This document shows, piece by piece, positions 59,382 through 64,000 of a DNA stretch of 64,000 bases. Both the position numbers and the translations under genes were made by a program. Each line of letters opens with the position of its first letter. Within the stretch, counting starts at the first letter, position 1. The DNA comes from Vibrio tapetis subsp. tapetis (GTDB lineage Bacteria; Pseudomonadota; Gammaproteobacteria; Enterobacterales; Vibrionaceae). The stretch lies in the NCBI RefSeq assembly GCF_900233005.1, contig NZ_LT960611.1, forward strand, positions 186,001 to 250,000, written 5' to 3'. The notes under the pieces are model-generated. The model made no database searches, was not told where the DNA came from, and was given only the letters and a program-made list of their open reading frames with translations.

Positions 59382-60736
59382 TCAACTTTTCATTGCAGCA
59401 AATGGCGTCTGAATTACAAGCCAAATTAATTGGCCTTGATGCTGATATTTCTGCTGTTTCAACGGACACCAGAACCATAGAGCAAGGTTCGTTGTTCATT
59501 GCTTTGGTGGGTGAGCGTTTTGATGGCCACCAGTTTTGTGAACAAGCCATGTTAAATGGCGCAAGCGGAATTGTTGTTGAAAAGCCGTTGCCATTAGATA
59601 TCCCCCAACTTGTTGTGAATAATACCAAACAAGCCTTGGGTGATATTGCAGCTTGGGTTCACCAACAATCGCCATGTAGGACGATTGCCTTAACGGGAAG
59701 TTGCGGCAAAACCACCGTAAAAGAAATGCTGGCGGCGATATTACAGCAACGCGGCAGCGTGCTTGCTACGGCGGGTAACTTTAACAATGATATTGGTGTT
59801 CCGTTAACTCTGCTCCGTCGTAATGCTAAACAAGATTATGCGGTGATAGAATTAGGTGCCAATCACCTGAATGAAATCGCCTATACCACGCAATTGACAA
59901 AACCAAGCATCGCTCTGGTGAATAACGTTGCTGCGGCTCACCTTGAAGGTTTTGGTTCCATTGATGGTGTTAAGCGAGCTAAGGGCGAAATTTATCAAGG
60001 GCTTAATTCCGATGATATCGCCGTTGTGAATATGGACAGTAACGGCCTAGAATTTTGGCATGATGTGCTAGCGGATAAAAAAGTGGTTACTTTTTCGCAG
60101 CAAAATCGACAAGCCGATTTTTACGCTTCTGACATTGAACTGGATGAGCTGGGCCTTGCGACGTTTTGTTTACATACTCCATTGGGTGACATCACCGTAA
60201 CGCTAACGTTAGTAGGTGCTCACAATGTATCAAATGCGGTAGCAACGGCGGCGATCGCACAGAATGCTGGCGCTAGCTTGACAGAAATCAAACATGGCTT
60301 GGCTAACATGACTAATGTATCGGGTCGAGTCGAAGTCATGGAATTGAAGAAAGACGTTCGCTTAATTGATGATAGCTACAACGCCAGTGTGCCAGCGATG
60401 AAAGCGGCAGTGGATTTACTGGCAAATTATCAGGGGCAACGCTGGCTTATTTTGGGCTTTATGGCTGAATTAGGGCAGGAAAGTCTTGAACTTCATCGAC
60501 AAGTCGGACAACATGCTGCCCCATTTGATTTTGAACATGTCCTTACCTTTGGCGAGGACACAAAAGTAATCAGCGACATTTGTCATGGCACGCACTTTGA
60601 GAGTCACGAGGCGATGATTACTTATATTGAGCAGCATTTGAATAATAACAGCAACTCAACCCACACTTTATTAGTGAAAGGTGCGAATAGCGCAGGGATG
60701 AGCAAGATCGTTGCTGCTTTGAAGGAGATTTTATAA
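59378..60736 (+). CDS. murF: UDP-MurNAc-pentapeptide synthetase MurF
   Basis: A 452-residue Mur ligase that adds D-Ala-D-Ala. ATP loop [14 protein letters not shown], carbamate-lysine region and the [15 protein letters not shown] motif are intact. Starts within the murE stop and shares one base with the mraY start. Confidence 0.96.
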   Translation: MINFSLQQMASELQAKLIGLDADISAVSTDTRTIEQGSLFIALVGERFDGHQFCEQAMLNGASGIVVEKPLPLDIPQLVVNNTKQALGDIAAWVHQQSPCRTIALTGSCGKTTVKEMLAAILQQRGSVLATAGNFNNDIGVPLTLLRRNAKQDYAVIELGANHLNEIAYTTQLTKPSIALVNNVAAAHLEGFGSIDGVKRAKGEIYQGLNSDDIAVVNMDSNGLEFWHDVLADKKVVTFSQQNRQADFYASDIELDELGLATFCLHTPLGDITVTLTLVGAHNVSNAVATAAIAQNAGASLTEIKHGLANMTNVSGRVEVMELKKDVRLIDDSYNASVPAMKAAVDLLANYQGQRWLILGFMAELGQESLELHRQVGQHAAPFDFEHVLTFGEDTKVISDICHGTHFESHEAMITYIEQHLNNNSNSTHTLLVKGANSAGMSKIVAALKEIL

Positions 60737-61818
60737 TGTTTATCTGGCTTGCAGACTTACTTCAGCCATATTTTTCTTTTTTCCGTTTGATCGATTACTT
60801 GTCGTTTCGAGCGATTTTAAGTGTATTAACAGCATTAGGCCTGTCTTTGTGGATGGGACCACGCTTAATTGAGCGTTTGCAAATGCTGCAAATCGGCCAA
60901 GTTGTGCGTAATGACGGACCGGAATCTCACTTTAGTAAGCGCGGTACGCCTACCATGGGCGGTTTGATGATCTTAGCCGCAATTGCGATTACCGTCTTTT
61001 TGTGGGCCGATCTGTCTAACCCGTATATTTGGGCGGTGATGTTCGTCACGCTTGGTTATGGTGTCGTCGGGTTTGTGGACGATTATCGCAAAGTCGTACG
61101 TAAGAACACCGATGGTCTTATTGCTCGTTGGAAGTACTTCTGGCAGTCAGCCATCGCGTTTGTGGTTGCGTTTGCACTCTATGCTTACGGCAAAGATACT
61201 GCAGCAACGCAGCTTGTTGTACCATTTTTCAAAGACATTATGCCGCAGTTGGGCATTCTCTACATATTATTGACGTACTTTGTCATCGTAGGAACCAGTA
61301 ACGCCGTTAATTTAACCGATGGTCTAGATGGGTTAGCGATTATGCCTACCGTTCTGGTTGCAGCAGGCTTCGCCGTGATTGCATGGGCTACGGGTAACGT
61401 TAACTATGCAAGCTACTTACATATTCCTTATCTTCCTCACGCTAGTGAGTTAGTGGTAATCTGTACAGCAATCGTTGGTGCAGGCCTTGGCTTCCTTTGG
61501 TTTAATACCTACCCAGCACAAGTATTCATGGGTGATGTTGGTTCGCTAGCGTTAGGTGGCGCACTAGGTACGATTGCCGTGTTAGTTCGTCAGGAATTGT
61601 TGTTGGTGATCATGGGCGGCGTATTTGTAATGGAAACAGTATCTGTTATTTTGCAGGTAGGTTCATACAAACTGCGCGGGCAACGTATTTTCCGCATGGC
61701 TCCTATACACCACCATTACGAGCTAAAAGGTTGGCCTGAGCCTCGTGTTATTGTTCGTTTTTGGATCATCTCAATTGTTTTGGTATTAATAGGTCTAGCG
61801 ACACTGAAAGTGCGTTAA
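60736..61818 (+). CDS. mraY: Phospho-MurNAc-pentapeptide translocase MraY
   Basis: A 360-residue protein with ten membrane helices that makes lipid I. The catalytic [22 protein letters not shown] and [13 protein letters not shown] segments are all present. One-base overlap with murF (TAATG). Confidence 0.97.
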   Translation: MFIWLADLLQPYFSFFRLIDYLSFRAILSVLTALGLSLWMGPRLIERLQMLQIGQVVRNDGPESHFSKRGTPTMGGLMILAAIAITVFLWADLSNPYIWAVMFVTLGYGVVGFVDDYRKVVRKNTDGLIARWKYFWQSAIAFVVAFALYAYGKDTAATQLVVPFFKDIMPQLGILYILLTYFVIVGTSNAVNLTDGLDGLAIMPTVLVAAGFAVIAWATGNVNYASYLHIPYLPHASELVVICTAIVGAGLGFLWFNTYPAQVFMGDVGSLALGGALGTIAVLVRQELLLVIMGGVFVMETVSVILQVGSYKLRGQRIFRMAPIHHHYELKGWPEPRVIVRFWIISIVLVLIGLATLKVR

Positions 61819-61855
61819 TCTTATGTAAGCAGCCTATTGGCGCAAGGAAAAATGA

Positions 61856-63193
61856 ATGAACTCTTGGCAAGAGATCAATAAGGTTGTGGTTGTAGGGCTC
61901 GGTATTACCGGGCTCTCTGTCGTTAATCATATCGTGAAAACACAACCTAATATCGATGTGAAAGTGATAGATACTCGAAGCGAACCACCGGCAAAAGACA
62001 AATTGCCAGCAGGAGTGGAACTGCATTCTGGTAGCTGGAATATGGCATGGTTACTTGATGCAGATCTGGTTGTAGCGAATCCAGGTATTGCGCTGCGCAC
62101 ACCTGAAATTCAACAAGCTTTAGAAGCGAACATTCCTGTTGTGGGTGATATTGAATTGTTTGCGTGGGCCGTGAACAAGCCCGTTGTGGCGATTACCGGA
62201 TCGAACGGTAAAAGCACCGTGACTGACTTAACAGGGGTTATGGCGAAATCCATCGGGCTAAACGTCGGTGTTGGTGGCAACATTGGTGTACCTGCTTTGG
62301 ATTTATTAGAGCAAGATGCCGATTTGTACGTCCTAGAACTTTCGAGCTTCCAACTAGAAACCACATCAAACTTACATCTTGCTGCCGCGGCGTATTTGAA
62401 CTTGTCTGAAGACCATATGGATCGCTATGACGGCATGAAAGGTTACGGACAAGCAAAACAACGTATTTTTGCCCACAGCCAAGTAGCGGTAGTAAATCGA
62501 GCAGACAAAGCAACGTGGCCTAACCCTGACTTTGCTGGCGATGTCGTGACCTTTGGTGACGACGATGATGCAAATGCTTTCGGTCTTTCAATTATCGATG
62601 GCGTTACTTATTTATCTGAGCATCACCAACCTATTATGCCTGCCAATCAAATGAGTTTAGTCGGTAAGCACAACAGCACAAATGCGCTGGTGGCGATGGC
62701 ATTACTAAAAGCGGCTGGAATTGATTACAAAAAAACACTGGATTCACTTAAATCTTACCAAGGCCTGACGCATCGTTGCCAAGTCGTTGCGTATGCTAAA
62801 GGGGTTAAGTGGGTTAACGATTCAAAAGCGACCAATGTCGCCAGTACGTTAGCGGCATTATCTGGACTGGAATGCCGAGGACAACTGCATTTACTTGTCG
62901 GTGGTGATGGTAAAGGAGCAGACTTTTCTGTTTTGGCTCCAGTACTGAATAAGCTTCCTGTTCAATTGCACTGTTTTGGACATGACGGTTCACAATTTAT
63001 GTCACTACATCCATCGGCTAAGCGCTGGGATACGATGGATCAAGCCATGGCTCATATTGACGCTGAAGTCACAGACGAAGATATTGTGATGTTGTCTCCT
63101 GCGTGTGCCAGTTTTGATCAATACCCGAATTTTATGGCTCGTGGTGATGCATTTACAGCATTGGCACAGCATTACGCGAATCTAGAAGTTTAA
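61856..63193 (+). CDS. murD: UDP-MurNAc-L-alanine:D-glutamate ligase MurD
   Basis: A 445-residue Mur ligase with the N-terminal [13 protein letters not shown] fold, ATP loop [13 protein letters not shown] and [13 protein letters not shown]. An ATG at 61852 is in another frame and stops after nine codons; the ATG at 61856 follows AAGGA at a suitable distance. 37 bases after mraY. Confidence 0.96.
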   Translation: MNSWQEINKVVVVGLGITGLSVVNHIVKTQPNIDVKVIDTRSEPPAKDKLPAGVELHSGSWNMAWLLDADLVVANPGIALRTPEIQQALEANIPVVGDIELFAWAVNKPVVAITGSNGKSTVTDLTGVMAKSIGLNVGVGGNIGVPALDLLEQDADLYVLELSSFQLETTSNLHLAAAAYLNLSEDHMDRYDGMKGYGQAKQRIFAHSQVAVVNRADKATWPNPDFAGDVVTFGDDDDANAFGLSIIDGVTYLSEHHQPIMPANQMSLVGKHNSTNALVAMALLKAAGIDYKKTLDSLKSYQGLTHRCQVVAYAKGVKWVNDSKATNVASTLAALSGLECRGQLHLLVGGDGKGADFSVLAPVLNKLPVQLHCFGHDGSQFMSLHPSAKRWDTMDQAMAHIDAEVTDEDIVMLSPACASFDQYPNFMARGDAFTALAQHYANLEV

Positions 63194-63212
63194 CGGTTGA
63201 ATGGACGCTTAA

Positions 63213-64000
63213 GTGGGTAAGCTTAAAGAAAACATATCGGACTTGTATGCTTGGTTATTCAGGCCGTCTCCAGAGGCGTTCTATGATCGGCAATTGGTCT
63301 GGATCGCGATTGGACTGATGTTAATCGGCCTTGTGATGGTAACGTCAGCATCGTTTCCGATTAGTGCTCGGTTGACCGACGGCCCGTTTCACTTTATGTA
63401 TCGTCACTGTGCCTTTTTATTCTTGTCTCTTTGTACGGCGACAGTGGTCGTACAAATACCGCTAGAGAAATGGTTTCGTTACAGTCATTATTTACTGACT
63501 CTCTCTTTTGTATTGCTCATTGTCGTACTGGTTGCGGGTAAATCGGTTAATGGTGCATCTCGCTGGATTCCCCTTGGGCTATTTAACTTACAACCAGCAG
63601 AAATTGCTAAGTTATCTTTGTTCATGTTCATGTCTGGTTATTTAGTCCGTAAACAAGAAGAAGTTCGAAGTACTTTCTTTGGCGGTTTTTTTAAGCCGAT
63701 CATGGTATTTGGCTTGTTGGCTTTTTTATTACTTGGCCAGCCCGATCTTGGCACCGTTGTCGTCATGTTGGTGACCATGTTTGGTATGTTATTTATTGCC
63801 GGAGCTAAGTTGTGGCAATTTTTGGCGCTGGTGATTGTTGGCGTTGCAGGTGTGGTCGTCCTGATTTTGGTCGAGCCTTATCGAGTTCGTCGAGTTACCT
63901 CCTTTTGGGACCCATGGAGTGACCCATTTGGCAGTGGTTACCAGCTGACCCAGTCATTAATGGCATTCGGTCGAGGAAACTGGTTTGGTCAGGGGCTAGG
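63213..64000 (+). CDS. ftsW: Septal peptidoglycan polymerase FtsW (partial)
   Basis: 262 codons up to the window edge of a SEDS glycosyltransferase. From a GTG at 63213 it reads [16 protein letters not shown], then membrane helices ([36 protein letters not shown]) and conserved loops: [30 protein letters not shown] and [14 protein letters not shown]. FtsW polymerises septal glycan with FtsI. The GTG start is the only frame-consistent one near murD; the ribosome site is weak. The C-terminal third is outside the window. Confidence 0.93.
   Translation, partial: MGKLKENISDLYAWLFRPSPEAFYDRQLVWIAIGLMLIGLVMVTSASFPISARLTDGPFHFMYRHCAFLFLSLCTATVVVQIPLEKWFRYSHYLLTLSFVLLIVVLVAGKSVNGASRWIPLGLFNLQPAEIAKLSLFMFMSGYLVRKQEEVRSTFFGGFFKPIMVFGLLAFLLLGQPDLGTVVVMLVTMFGMLFIAGAKLWQFLALVIVGVAGVVVLILVEPYRVRRVTSFWDPWSDPFGSGYQLTQSLMAFGRGNWFGQGL

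Overview
The window is chromosomal DNA of a gammaproteobacterium, almost certainly a Vibrio. The gene content and order match the Vibrio chromosome 1 backbone as I know it: rpsU-yqeY-dnaG-rpoD, tsaD, plsY/folB/folK/uppP/cca, gspAB, a PiT transporter with its DUF47 partner, ygiF, glnE, hldE, tolC, nudF-yqiB-cpdA-yqiA-parE-parC, degS-degQ, zapG/zapE, rplM-rpsI, petABC, sspAB, dolP-diaA-yraN-lpoA, rsmI, rnpB, then the dcw wall and division cluster up to a truncated ftsW. Codon use and spacing are even across these genes and almost all appear intact.

Layout. Bases 1-3442 are the end of an integrated phage-satellite-like element: the tail of an AlpA-like regulator coupled to a VapE-type replication protein, a gene-free stretch with strong hairpins, a tyrosine integrase, and a 46-residue one-helix membrane protein with its own promoter and terminator. 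The element abuts the 3' end of a tRNA-Ile2(CAU) gene beside rpoD, the same chromosomal spot that carries VSP-II in pandemic V. cholerae. Bases 3.5-8.4 kb hold the macromolecular synthesis operon (minus strand). Bases 8.4-17.2 kb hold tsaD, a hydrolase, lipid, folate and undecaprenyl genes, cca, gspAB and ygiM. An IS4-family insertion sequence (17.3-18.7 kb) separates ygiM from the phosphate transporter. A group II intron with a maturase (22.6-24.7 kb) sits directly behind the ygiF terminator, followed by a chemotaxis receptor, glnE and hldE. From 31 to 45 kb come tolC, the nudF-parC run, two periplasmic proteases, zapG/zapE and rplM-rpsI. From 45.6 to 54.7 kb come the cytochrome bc1 operon, sspAB, dolP/diaA/yraN/lpoA, rsmI and RNase P RNA. 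From 54.8 kb to the end is the dcw cluster, with overlapping or closely spaced genes.

The accessory pieces are the tRNA-borne element, the IS4 copy and the group II intron. Smaller structural curiosities are tandem repeats placed on or right after stop codons (tolC, degS, rsmI), two of them sharing one 14-bp unit at loci 23 kb apart, a long near-perfect palindrome behind the VapE-like gene, and a hairpin between yqeY and dnaG. I found no convincing wholly new multi-gene system. The best candidates for something undescribed are the small membrane protein and degenerate-Walker VapE protein in the element, whose left part lies outside the window.
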